The translations under genes were made by a program, and so were the position numbers. A stretch of 64,000 bases of DNA from contig CAIRAW010000081.1 in assembly GCA_903876735.1 (NCBI GenBank), positions 1-64,000 on the forward strand, written 5' to 3'. The notes under the pieces are model-generated. The model had not been told where the DNA came from. It did not search any database and worked only from the letters and a program-made list of their open reading frames with translations. Positions 27,620-35,675 of the stretch are shown in pieces. The stretch is from an uncultured beta proteobacterium (GTDB lineage: Bacteria; Pseudomonadota; Gammaproteobacteria; Burkholderiales; Burkholderiaceae_C). Within the stretch, counting starts at the first letter, position 1; each line of letters starts with the position of its first letter.

Positions 27620-27817
27620 ATGAATCAGACTTTTACCGTTTCCGGAATGACTTGCGGCCACTGCGAAAAGGCCGTCATGCGTGCCGTGAAGCAAGTGGAT
27701 CCGAATGCCGAGATCAAGATCGACCGCAGCCTTGGAAAAGTCGATGTGGTTTCTGAGCAGTCGCGTGAACTGCTGGCCAAAGCGATTGTTGAAGAAGGTT
27801 ACGAAGTCGCGGCATGA
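27620..27817 (+). CDS. copZ: copper chaperone CopZ (heavy-metal-associated domain)
   Basis: This 65-residue single HMA-domain protein binds Cu(I) through MTCGHC (C12, C15) and hands it to CopA. It keeps the usual ferredoxin-like pattern, with a hydrophobic VDV strand in the middle and an EEGYEVA ending. AGAGGA lies 7 bases upstream of the ATG. It overlaps cueR by four bases (ATGA) and is expressed from the CueR-type promoter ahead of it. Confidence 0.92.
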   Translation: MNQTFTVSGMTCGHCEKAVMRAVKQVDPNAEIKIDRSLGKVDVVSEQSRELLAKAIVEEGYEVAA

Positions 27818-28269
27818 GCATCCTGCCTGAGGCTGTTGCAGTCACTGACGTCGTCTGGCCGGTTGCCATCGGCACGGCAGCGCGACTGTCAACCGTTTCG
27901 GCCAAGATGCTGCGCCACTATGAATCGATGGGGCTGCTCTCTCCCGTCGCGCGCACCGACAGTGGCTATCGACAGTACGGCGAAGCCGATGTGCGCACGC
28001 TGCAGTTCATCAAGCGTTGCCGTACACTGGGATTTTCGATGGCAGAGATTGCCGAATTAGTCGATCTCTGGCGCAACCGCAAGCGCACCAGTGCCAGCGT
28101 CAAGCGCATTGCCCAGAAACATGTGGACGATCTGTCGCAACGCATTGAAGCGATGCAGGCCATGCAACGCACGCTGGCATCCCTGCTTGAGCATTGTCAT
28201 GGTGACGAGCGTCCGGACTGCCCTATCCTGGACGATCTGGCAGGCAATTGTTGCTCGCCAGGCGTCTAA
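27814..28269 (+). CDS. cueR: copper-responsive MerR-family regulator CueR
   Basis: This 151-residue MerR-family activator has a winged helix-turn-helix at residues 20-60 (AARLSTVSAKMLRHYESMGLL pattern), a dimerisation helix, and the metal loop with C128 and C136 spaced eight apart as in CueR. A CC pair near the C-terminus resembles other copper sensors. An N-terminal extension of about 17 residues precedes the DNA-binding domain. It is coupled to copZ and very likely controls both divergent promoters in this locus. Confidence 0.9.
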   Translation: MSILPEAVAVTDVVWPVAIGTAARLSTVSAKMLRHYESMGLLSPVARTDSGYRQYGEADVRTLQFIKRCRTLGFSMAEIAELVDLWRNRKRTSASVKRIAQKHVDDLSQRIEAMQAMQRTLASLLEHCHGDERPDCPILDDLAGNCCSPGV

Positions 28270-28301
28270 TTTAGTTGTCAACTCATTTTCAGGAGTCTCA
28301 T

Positions 28302-28499
28302 ATGAAATCAAACGTTGGCGGCATTGACCGCATTGCGCGCATCGTGGTCGGCCTGGTGCTTATCGGGCTGGCTGCCACAGGGACGGTTGGCTTGTGGGGC
28401 TGGCTCGGCCTGGTATTCCTGGCAACCGGTGCCATTGGTTGGTGTCCGCCGTATGCCATCTTTGGCTGGAACACCTGTTCCACGAAGAAACCGGGTTAA
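28302..28499 (+). CDS. DUF2892/YgaP-like small membrane protein
   Basis: This 65-residue inner-membrane protein has two hydrophobic segments (about residues 9-27 and 29-48) joined by a short turn. The start NVGGIDRIARIVVG and the ending with CPPYAIFGWNTC match the DUF2892 family. AGGAG lies six bases upstream of the ATG. It follows cueR by 32 bp and may be copper-induced. Its two conserved Cys could bind metal or sulfur; function is unknown. Confidence 0.85.
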   Translation: MKSNVGGIDRIARIVVGLVLIGLAATGTVGLWGWLGLVFLATGAIGWCPPYAIFGWNTCSTKKPG

Positions 28500-28652
28500 C
28501 AAAACCATCTGGCGTGTCGGTAGTCAGTAATGGCTTCGTGTAACTTTACACGCCAGCCATCAAGTCTCACGCCGCAGATACAGCGCTGGCGCAACATGCT
28601 TGGCACGCTGATGCCGACGGTGAGTGTCAGGCTGAATACAAAGGAAGCTCTC

Positions 28653-29219
28653 ATGAAATCAGTTTTCAAACCCGTATTGCTGGCTGGCCTGCTGGGCTGC
28701 TTGACCCTGTTTGCGTTTGCACAAGCTCCAGGCGCAGGCCCGGGCCCCGGCCCGGGTGGCCCCATGATGGGCGCAGGCGGGCCCATGATGCACGATGGCA
28801 TGGCGCACCATGGCATGGGAAGAATAGATCCCGCCAGGCGGCAGGCCATGGCCGAGCGGCGTCAGGCACAACTGAAGGAAAAACTCAAACTGACGCCAGC
28901 GCAGGAAGGCGCCTGGACTACCTTCACCGCGGCCATCAAGATCCCCGCCGATGCAATGGCAAAACGTCCCGATTTTGCCGAGTTTGCCAAATTGCCAACG
29001 CCAGAGCGCATTGACAAAATGCAAGCTTTGCACGCCCAGCATGCGGGCGAAATGAATGTGATTATGGAAAAACGGGGCGCGGCCACCAAGGCCTTCTATG
29101 CGACCTTGACGCCCGAGCAGCAAAAGGTGTTTGATGTCAGCACACTTCCTCACCAAGGCGCCGCCGTGCGCCGGGGTGGTCCGCGTGATGGCAAAGGCCC
29201 GCTTCAGCCCCAGAAGTAA
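28653..29219 (+). CDS. Spy/CpxP-like LTXXQ periplasmic protein with Met/His-rich segment
   Basis: This 188-residue exported protein has a signal peptide of about 23 residues ending AFAQ. A Gly/Pro/Met/His-rich stretch follows (about residues 30-55, with several MM and HH), then a helical region containing LKLTPAQEGAW and LTPEQQKVFD, which are LTXXQ motifs of Spy/CpxP chaperones. AAGGAAG precedes the ATG. Its place behind copZ-cueR and the metal-ligand-rich segment suggest a role in periplasmic copper stress; that is inference. Confidence 0.85.
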   Translation: MKSVFKPVLLAGLLGCLTLFAFAQAPGAGPGPGPGGPMMGAGGPMMHDGMAHHGMGRIDPARRQAMAERRQAQLKEKLKLTPAQEGAWTTFTAAIKIPADAMAKRPDFAEFAKLPTPERIDKMQALHAQHAGEMNVIMEKRGAATKAFYATLTPEQQKVFDVSTLPHQGAAVRRGGPRDGKGPLQPQK

Positions 29220-29269
29220 GTAGCACGGCTAGCGCGGTGGGTTTGTCCCGCCGTCGCAGCCTTGCTGGG

Positions 29270-29635
29270 TCAGGCCAGCATCTTTTTCAGTTCGCCACTG
29301 TCAATCAACGCGATCAGGTCGTTGGCCCCGCCAACCAGCGTTCCTTTGACAAACACCATGGGCAGGGTCGGCCAGCCGGTCCACAGCTTGAGGGCATTGC
29401 GCTGGCGCCAGTTGTTGAAGTAGTTGCCGTATTCGAGGTAGTGATGGGCTACTGCGGCTGCGTCCAGCGCTTTGCGGGCTTTCTTCGGAAACGGGTTCAT
29501 GCCCATGCCAATGACCACTACCGCATGTTGGGCGACGGCGGCCTGCACTTCACGCACAATGCCCTGCTCGTGGTTGGCAATTTTTTCCCGGATGGCGGGG
29601 TGAATTTTCGATTCGTCAAGAACTGGACGGGGCAT
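29270..29635 (-). CDS. glutaredoxin-like protein lacking all cysteines
   Basis: This 121-residue protein resembles monothiol glutaredoxins in its second half: WPTLPMVFVKGTLVGGANDLIALIDSGEL matches the cis-Pro (TVP-like) loop and the GG-D glutathione-binding turn. Where the CGFS or CPYC active site should be it reads NPFPKK, and the whole chain contains no Cys. It therefore cannot do thiol chemistry or ligate an Fe-S cluster by the usual route. A scaffold or regulatory role is possible but unknown. Confidence 0.8.
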   Translation of the reverse strand: MPRPVLDESKIHPAIREKIANHEQGIVREVQAAVAQHAVVVIGMGMNPFPKKARKALDAAAVAHHYLEYGNYFNNWRQRNALKLWTGWPTLPMVFVKGTLVGGANDLIALIDSGELKKMLA

Positions 29636-29767
29636 GGCAATCTCCTGGGATACTAAGAGGTGTCATTATGCGGCGATGACCGGTTCAATACGGTGCGCCA
29701 CAGTAGCTTGTTGAGCCCGGACCAGGGTCAATCGAGGGCCGTGCCCCAGCCTACACTAGCAACGCTT

Positions 29768-30610
29768 ATGTCCAATCATTCATTTTCAGCCGATGCCAAA
29801 CTTCTTGCAGGTGCAGGCCCCGCCATCCGCAGCGTGGCAGTGACCCGGCCGTTTCACTGGTTGCTGCTGGGATGGCGCGACATGCTGCATTGCGGCTGGA
29901 TCAGCTTGGCACACGGACTGACGCTGGCCCTTGCCGGCGTCGCCATCGTGGCGGTCTTCTATCAGCGCTTCTGGTTACTGGCAGGCGCCCTTTCCGGTTT
30001 TTTGCTGGTGGCGCCGGTGCTGGCGACCAGTCTGTACGCCCTTAGCCGGGCGCGCGAACGGGGTGAAAGAACCGATTCTCAGGTGGTGCTGAAAACCTGG
30101 CTGAACTGGCAACGCAATCACGCCAGCAAATGGGGCAACGACTACTGGTGTCTGGTGCAGTTCGGTGCCTTGTTGGCGTTCGCCGGGACGGGTTGGGTTC
30201 TGACCTCGGCCGCCCTGATTACCCTGCTGGCACCGGCGCCAGTTCTGAATCCGCTTGATTTCTTCCAGCATGTCGTGCTGGCCAGGCACGGTTTTCTGTT
30301 CGAATTGTGGCTGGCGGTGGGTGGCGTGCTGGCAGCGCCGATTTTTGCCTCGTCCGTGATCGCCATTCCCTTGTTGCTGGACCGCCGCTTGACCCTGCTG
30401 CAGGCCGTGGTTGCGAGTTGGAAAGTGATTCTGGCCAATCCGGTGACGATGGCGCTCTGGGCTGCGCTCATCATGGTGTTGACCTTGCTTGGAATGGGCA
30501 CGTTCATGCTGGGTCTGATCGTGCTGGTGCCACTGCTGGGGCATGCGAGCTGGCATGCTTACCGCGAACTGGTGGATGCTTCGGCGCTGCCGGAGCGGGA
30601 GCCGCTCTGA
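29768..30610 (+). CDS. DUF2189-family membrane protein
   Basis: This 280-residue inner-membrane protein has about six hydrophobic segments and the DUF2189 pattern (RPFHWLLLGWRDML near residue 26, SLYALSRARERGE near 87). The ATG at 29768 starts just ahead of the conserved part. The stop shares a base with the ATG of the next gene (TGATG), so the two are coupled. Function is unknown. Confidence 0.85.
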   Translation: MSNHSFSADAKLLAGAGPAIRSVAVTRPFHWLLLGWRDMLHCGWISLAHGLTLALAGVAIVAVFYQRFWLLAGALSGFLLVAPVLATSLYALSRARERGERTDSQVVLKTWLNWQRNHASKWGNDYWCLVQFGALLAFAGTGWVLTSAALITLLAPAPVLNPLDFFQHVVLARHGFLFELWLAVGGVLAAPIFASSVIAIPLLLDRRLTLLQAVVASWKVILANPVTMALWAALIMVLTLLGMGTFMLGLIVLVPLLGHASWHAYRELVDASALPEREPL

Positions 30611-30822
30611 TGTTCTCCTACTCGGAAGAGCAGGTCGCGGCCTTCGGTCTGACCTTTGGCATTGGTGCTTTCATGCTCTACATGCTGTTCATCATCGGGC
30701 ATCTGGCCTGGCAGTCCAAGGCCGGGAAGTTCGGCACCTTTGTCATCTTTCTGGGTCTGGCCTTCGGCATGACCGGTTTTGTTGCCAAGTACCTGATCCA
30801 ATGGGCCATCGGCATCAAGTAA
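30610..30822 (+). CDS. DUF2788-family small membrane protein
   Basis: This 70-residue protein has two membrane segments (about residues 11-31 and 42-64). The LTFGIGAFMLYMLFIIGHLAW and GTFVIFLGLAFGMTGF segments identify the conserved but uncharacterised DUF2788 family. It is translationally coupled to the DUF2189 gene and its 3' end overlaps the convergent pat gene by 8 bp. Confidence 0.85.
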   Translation: MFSYSEEQVAAFGLTFGIGAFMLYMLFIIGHLAWQSKAGKFGTFVIFLGLAFGMTGFVAKYLIQWAIGIK

Positions 30823-33286
30823 GCGCGAGCACAATGTCGCGTGTGTCGCCCCCGCTGTTCGCGCAGGGGACCTCCTCAAAGCCCAGGCTCCTGGCAAGTT
30901 TGAGCATCCGGTCGTTCTGATCGAGCACCGTGGCCACCAGCCGCGCCGTGCCCTGCGTGCGCAGGTAGGCAATCAGTTTGTGCATCAGCAGACGCCCCAG
31001 GCCAGCGCCCTTGAGGTCGGAGCGCACGATGACCCCGAACTCGGCCGACATGTTGTCCGGATCCGTCATGGCGCGCACCACGCCAAGCGTTTGCGCTTTG
31101 CCATCTGCTGCGCGGGCCACAGCGATGAAAACCATTTCGCGGGCGTAATCAATCTGCACCAAGCGCGCCAGTTCGCTGCGCTCCATGCTGCGCCGGCTGT
31201 AAAACACCCGCATGCGGATGTCCTGAGGCTCAAGAGACTGCAGAAACTCCATGTGCAATGCCTCGTCTTCGGGCCGGATTGGCCGAATCAGCACGCTCTG
31301 TCCCTGCCACTGCACGGTTTCTTCCAGATGTGCCGGATAAGGCCGTATCGCAAAATTGGCGGCGCCGGCAGGTTTTGTCGCACTGAGCCGGATTTGTGCC
31401 TCCCCGGCCCAGGCGCCTTCAAAGTTGACGATCAGCGGATTAATTTCAAACTCGGCAATCTCCGGTATTTCCGCGAGCAACTGGGATATCGCCAGCAGCA
31501 CGCCATGCAGTGCCGCTTCGTCAACGGCCGGTGTGTCATCCCAGCCAGCCAGTAAACGCGACACCCGGGTGCGCGCCACCAGCGCCTTCGCCAGCGGCAC
31601 ATTCAGGGGCGGCAGGGCCACTGCCCGGTCTGCCAAGATTTCCTCGGTCCTGCCGCCCTGGCCAAACAGGATGACCGGACCGAATACGCTGTCAATCCTG
31701 CCGCCGACCATCAATTCCTGCGCATGCAGGCGCGTCAGCATGGATTCGGGGCCTGCAGGCGGATGTTGTGCCGGCAACACGGCAATCCCGCTGGCCTTGA
31801 GCAGCGAGCGGGTTTGAGCGTCACTCAGTGTTTCGCAGTCGCTGGCCAGCGCGCTGGCCACGATGGCGCGGATGGCCGCTGTGTCCGGACGCCGGTCTGC
31901 CTGTAGCGCGGGCGGCGCCTCGGTCAGTTCGGCCTGGTTGTGTCGATAGCGCGTCAACAGGGAAAAGGCGCGTATCGCCTGCTCCGGGGTATCAAAGTTG
32001 GCTATGCCCGCATCCTGAAACGTCTGACGGGCCTGCGCTGCAGTCTGCTCACCCAGCCAGCAGGCCAGCAGGCGCGGCGGGCAGCCCGGTTCATGCTGTG
32101 CCAGGGGCGCCAGTGCGCGCGCAATTTCGGCGCTGGGCACGGCGGCCATGGGCGCGTGAATGAAGAGGACAGCCCCGGTGTCGGGCGCTTGCAGCAGCAA
32201 CTTGAGCGTCTGCTCATAACGCTTGACGGGCGCATCGGCCACCATGTTCAGCGGGTTGCGGCGTGACCGGCTCGGCGGCAGTAAGGCGTCAAGTTGCCGA
32301 CCGGTTGCAGCACCGACTTCCGAGAGTTTGATGCCGGCGTAGGCCGCGGCGTCGGCCGCGATGAAACCAGCCCCGCCGTCATTGGTCAGCACCGTGATCA
32401 CATCGTCGGTGTTGCCGCGAAAGCGTGTCAGGGTCTGGGCCGCCAAAAACAATTCCTGCAGTGTATTGACCCTGAGCATTCCAGCCCGGCTGATGGCGGC
32501 TTCAAACGCCATGTCAGAACCGGTGAGCTCGCTGCTGTGCGCGGCCACCGCCGCTTCGCCCGGCAGCGAACGCCCGGTCTTCACGAGGATGACCGGTTTG
32601 TTGCGCGCTGCCGCGCGTGCCGCCGACATGAACTTGCGTGGTGACAAGATCGATTCGGCGTACAACAAAATGGCCCGGGTCTTTGGGTCGCTGGCCAGGT
32701 AGTCCAGCATGTCGCCAAAGTCAATGTCGACCTGTTCGCCCAGAGAAACGCAATGCGAAAAACCGATGCCGCGACCTTTGGCCCAATCCAGCATGGCCGT
32801 CATCAGTCCAGCCGATTGCGACACGAAGGCCAATTCACCGGGGCTTGCATCGACCGGGGAATAGCTGGCGTTGAGCCCCTGGTGCGGCGCCAGCAGCCCG
32901 ATGCTGCCGGGTCCCAGCAGACGCAGCAAACGGCCTTGTGCCGCCTTCAGCATGTCCAGCTTCTGCGAGGAGTCCAGCCCCGTGGTCATGATCACGGCCG
33001 CGCGCGTGCCGATAGCGGCCAGTTCTGCAATCAGGCGCGACACTGTCGCCGGTGGCGTGCAGACCACGGCCAGTGCGGGTGCCTCTGGCAGATCGGAGAC
33101 GCGGGACGCGACCGGGTGGGCGCCCAACGCACGGTACTTTGGATTGACGGCGTACAGCTTGCCCGGGTAGTTGCCGTTGGCGAGCTGTTGCCAGAGCGTG
33201 GCGCCGATGCTGCCGCTGCGTGTCGAAGCGCCAATGACGGCGATGGAGTCCGGGTCAAAAAGGGCATCGAGGTTGCGGATGCTCAC
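30815..33286 (-). CDS. Pat/YfiQ-like acyl-CoA synthetase-GNAT fusion with shortened ATP-grasp domain
   Basis: This 823-residue fusion has a CoA-binding domain (AVIGAS near residue 17), a succinyl-CoA-ligase-like middle, an ATP-grasp remnant and a C-terminal GNAT acetyltransferase domain (about 650-823; GAGLGRLLMHKL acetyl-CoA loop). Relatives such as YfiQ acetylate lysines of metabolic enzymes. Compared with them, about 60 residues of the ATP-grasp domain are missing between LPAQ (about 506) and HAQELMV (about 521). The acetyltransferase half looks intact. A role in protein acetylation is inferred. Confidence 0.87.
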   Translation of the reverse strand: MSIRNLDALFDPDSIAVIGASTRSGSIGATLWQQLANGNYPGKLYAVNPKYRALGAHPVASRVSDLPEAPALAVVCTPPATVSRLIAELAAIGTRAAVIMTTGLDSSQKLDMLKAAQGRLLRLLGPGSIGLLAPHQGLNASYSPVDASPGELAFVSQSAGLMTAMLDWAKGRGIGFSHCVSLGEQVDIDFGDMLDYLASDPKTRAILLYAESILSPRKFMSAARAAARNKPVILVKTGRSLPGEAAVAAHSSELTGSDMAFEAAISRAGMLRVNTLQELFLAAQTLTRFRGNTDDVITVLTNDGGAGFIAADAAAYAGIKLSEVGAATGRQLDALLPPSRSRRNPLNMVADAPVKRYEQTLKLLLQAPDTGAVLFIHAPMAAVPSAEIARALAPLAQHEPGCPPRLLACWLGEQTAAQARQTFQDAGIANFDTPEQAIRAFSLLTRYRHNQAELTEAPPALQADRRPDTAAIRAIVASALASDCETLSDAQTRSLLKASGIAVLPAQHPPAGPESMLTRLHAQELMVGGRIDSVFGPVILFGQGGRTEEILADRAVALPPLNVPLAKALVARTRVSRLLAGWDDTPAVDEAALHGVLLAISQLLAEIPEIAEFEINPLIVNFEGAWAGEAQIRLSATKPAGAANFAIRPYPAHLEETVQWQGQSVLIRPIRPEDEALHMEFLQSLEPQDIRMRVFYSRRSMERSELARLVQIDYAREMVFIAVARAADGKAQTLGVVRAMTDPDNMSAEFGVIVRSDLKGAGLGRLLMHKLIAYLRTQGTARLVATVLDQNDRMLKLARSLGFEEVPCANSGGDTRDIVLALT

Positions 33287-33305
33287 GGTTCAACCTTGCT
33301 CGTGC

Positions 33306-33884
33306 CTAGCCCAGCGGGCGTATGCCGATCAGCATGCCGTGCAGCCAGAACGCGAACACGATCCAGCCCGTCAGTCCGGCCAGCACCGTGATGCCGGTGG
33401 CTCCTGCGCTGCCACGGCGGTAACGCGTGCCGGTTGCCCGGTCGCGTCGACGCGCTGCGGTGAAGTCCAGGATGGCCCACGCCAGAAACGAGCCGAACAG
33501 CAGCAGGTGCGCGAGATTGCCATTGGCCAGTAGATGGGCCAGGGCCCATACCTTGACGGCCAGCACCATCGGGTGGTGGAGCCGCGCCTTGATGCTGTTG
33601 CCTGGTATGAAGGCCGCTGCCAGCAAGACAAAAGAAAACAGGGTCAGCAGTGAAGCCAGGTGACGCATACCCAGTGGCGGGCTCCAGATCTGTACGGGTT
33701 CCTGGCGCGCGAGCCCAAAGCCCCAAATGATCAGGGCCAGGCCGAGCAGCGACAGCAGCGAAAACACCGCTTTCCAGGTCAGCTCCCCCAAACGCGCCCG
33801 GGTCTGTGTCCGCCATTCGTCGGCCACGATGCGCACCGAATGCGTAGCCAGAAAAACAAACAGACCGAGAAGCAGTAATTTCAT
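33306..33884 (-). CDS. NnrU-family membrane protein
   Basis: This 192-residue inner-membrane protein has about five hydrophobic segments. The start FVFLATHSVRIVADEWR and HHPMVLAVKVWALAHLLANGNLAHLLLFGSF pattern (His-rich helices) match NnrU, a family first linked to nitric oxide and nitrite reduction and related to isoprenylcysteine methyltransferase-like membrane enzymes. The ATG at 33884 puts the first helix at the N-terminus. No denitrification genes are visible nearby, so the role is open. Confidence 0.88.
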   Translation of the reverse strand: MKLLLLGLFVFLATHSVRIVADEWRTQTRARLGELTWKAVFSLLSLLGLALIIWGFGLARQEPVQIWSPPLGMRHLASLLTLFSFVLLAAAFIPGNSIKARLHHPMVLAVKVWALAHLLANGNLAHLLLFGSFLAWAILDFTAARRRDRATGTRYRRGSAGATGITVLAGLTGWIVFAFWLHGMLIGIRPLG

Positions 33885-34092
33885 GTAGACCCTTTTGCAT
33901 GCGTGCGCCAGATGTGCCGCCATTTTGTCTGCATCTGGCAAGTCTCAACTGGAAACCCGTCGCTACTATAGCCCCTCGGTGCCTTGCCTCAGGGTTCGGG
34001 TACTGCGCAGGCGCCTCGCGGTCGCTTCCATTGCAATGCGGTAAAGTTGTTTACACTGCACCGTCAGCGCGGGAATAACTAAAGGAGCTTTT

Positions 34093-34521
34093 ATGAAACC
34101 CATTCAGCAATTGTTGAAAAATCACAACTCGACGGTTTTTCAGGTCAGTCCGTCGACCACCGTTTTTGCCGCACTCCAGCTACTGGCAGACTATGGTGTG
34201 GGTGCCATGGCTGTGATGGACCAAGACAAACTGGTGGGGCTGGTATCCGAGCGCGATTACACGCGCAAGGTGGCATTGCTGGGCAAGAATTCGAAAGAAA
34301 CCACGGTCGCCGACATCATGACGAGCAGCGTCATCACGGTTTCACCTGCTACCAATACGCTGGCCTGCATGAGCTTGATGAGCCAGAACAATATCCGGCA
34401 TTTGCCGGTGGTCGAAGGGGCCCGCGTGCTGGGCATGATTTCGATCCGCGACTTGATGAACGACATCATCGCTGACCACGAACAGACCATCTCGCAGCTG
34501 ACGAATTACATCAAGACCTAG
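34093..34521 (+). CDS. CBS-domain pair protein
   Basis: This 142-residue cytoplasmic protein consists only of two CBS domains (about residues 9-65 and 76-130), a Bateman module that usually senses adenine nucleotides. The GLVSERDYTRKV and GMISIRDLMNDI ends of each domain are well kept. AAGGAG lies 5-7 bases upstream of the ATG. It stands alone between NnrU and a lipoprotein gene; no partner is evident. Confidence 0.9.
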   Translation: MKPIQQLLKNHNSTVFQVSPSTTVFAALQLLADYGVGAMAVMDQDKLVGLVSERDYTRKVALLGKNSKETTVADIMTSSVITVSPATNTLACMSLMSQNNIRHLPVVEGARVLGMISIRDLMNDIIADHEQTISQLTNYIKT

Positions 34522-34563
34522 TCCGTTGCCCGGCTGCTTCGACGGGTCGGGACCAGCAAGCAC

Positions 34564-35028
34564 TTACTCCTGCAGAATCATCTGCCCCCGGATCTCGCCT
34601 TTGGGACGGGCCGCTGTGCGCACAGTGACATACCATTTTCCAGCCAGCAGGTCGGTAGCCTGAGTCGGGCTCAGTGTGGCCTGACCTTGCGCAGGAGTTT
34701 GCAGCGGCCCCTTGACGGCAAGCACGCTGGCGGCGTTGGTGCCAATTGGCGCCGGGCCGTGAAAATCGATGGCAGTGGCCGCGCCTTTCAAGCCTGAATA
34801 GGTCAGTTTCCAGCGCAACAGGTAGCTGTCCTTGTACAGCACGGCGTACAGACGCCCGCTTGCGACGGTGGCTACCGGCGGCACCAGGTTGGCGCCCGTC
34901 ATCTGCGCGCTGAATGCCGCGAGTTCCGGGTTCGTTTGCAATACGCTACAGCCGGTCAGGGTCAGGGCCGCAACCATGGCGCTGGCGGCCAGGCCCGCGT
35001 GTATGGCGCGATAAATGTGTGCTTGCAT
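34564..35028 (-). CDS. CHRD-domain lipoprotein
   Basis: This 154-residue predicted lipoprotein has a signal segment ending in LTLTGC, so the acyl-Cys would be about residue 27. The rest is a CHRD (chordin-like) beta domain, with FSAQMTGANLVPPV at its start and WYVTVRTAARPKGEIRGQM at its end. The ATG at 35028 was preferred because it gives a compact signal peptide; an ATG 12 codons upstream is possible. Function of bacterial CHRD proteins is poorly known. Confidence 0.83.
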   Translation of the reverse strand: MQAHIYRAIHAGLAASAMVAALTLTGCSVLQTNPELAAFSAQMTGANLVPPVATVASGRLYAVLYKDSYLLRWKLTYSGLKGAATAIDFHGPAPIGTNAASVLAVKGPLQTPAQGQATLSPTQATDLLAGKWYVTVRTAARPKGEIRGQMILQE

Positions 35029-35259
35029 CGCTCCCTGCCTGATTTGAATGATGGAATTGCTCATTCCAGTTTAGGGCGCTGCGGGCGCTGCAGGCGGGCT
35101 TGGACTTGCAACTCCTGTAAGACATTGTGTATGCCGTCCCCCTCAAGTCGGCAAAATCTCTGACAAGGCGCATACCCGCGTCAGCGACGGGGGTTCAGGC
35201 CTGCAGTACTGCGATGTCTGCACTAAGATCGCCTGCGCAGAAGAACCGGAGTCGCACTG

Positions 35260-35649
35260 ATGTCAGATCAATTTGTTGAATTCACCACCGACAAGCGGTT
35301 CGTCCGGCGCGTGCGCGAACTCAAGACCATCGAAGTGATGATCGGCATGTACTGCGCCCATCACCACGCTGGCGCACCCCGCTGCGCCGAATGCAATGGT
35401 TTGTTCGACTACGCCCAGCGGCGCTTGCAGCGCTGCGTGTTTGGTGATGCAAAGCCCAATTGCGCCAAGTGTGTCGTGCACTGTTACACCAAGGACATGC
35501 GCGAGCGCGTCAGGGTCGTGATGCGCTGGGCCGGGCCCCGCATGCTGTTGCGCCATCCGGTTCTGGGCGTACGCCACCTGTTGGCGGATCGCCGTCCCGT
35601 CCCCCTGTTGCCGGGCAAACCGGTCAGCAAAACACCGCCGGTCGATTGA
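35260..35649 (+). CDS. nitrous-oxide-stimulated promoter family protein
   Basis: This 129-residue protein belongs to the small Cys-rich family annotated as nitrous oxide-stimulated promoter. Visible are MIGMYCAHHH, CAECNGLFDYAQRRLQRC and CAKCVVHCYTKDMRERV, giving several CXXC/CX2-4H groups that could bind zinc or a cluster. No membrane segment or signal peptide is seen. It is isolated between a lipoprotein and an MFS gene. The biochemical role is unknown. Confidence 0.87.
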   Translation: MSDQFVEFTTDKRFVRRVRELKTIEVMIGMYCAHHHAGAPRCAECNGLFDYAQRRLQRCVFGDAKPNCAKCVVHCYTKDMRERVRVVMRWAGPRMLLRHPVLGVRHLLADRRPVPLLPGKPVSKTPPVD

Positions 35650-35675
35650 TCGGAAAGAGCTTGCCCGGTGGTGGG

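Noticed and set aside
33306..35649. Denitrification locus suggested by NnrU and the nitrous-oxide-stimulated promoter family gene
   Set aside because: No nitrite, nitric oxide or nitrous oxide reductase gene is in the window; both families also occur in non-denitrifiers.
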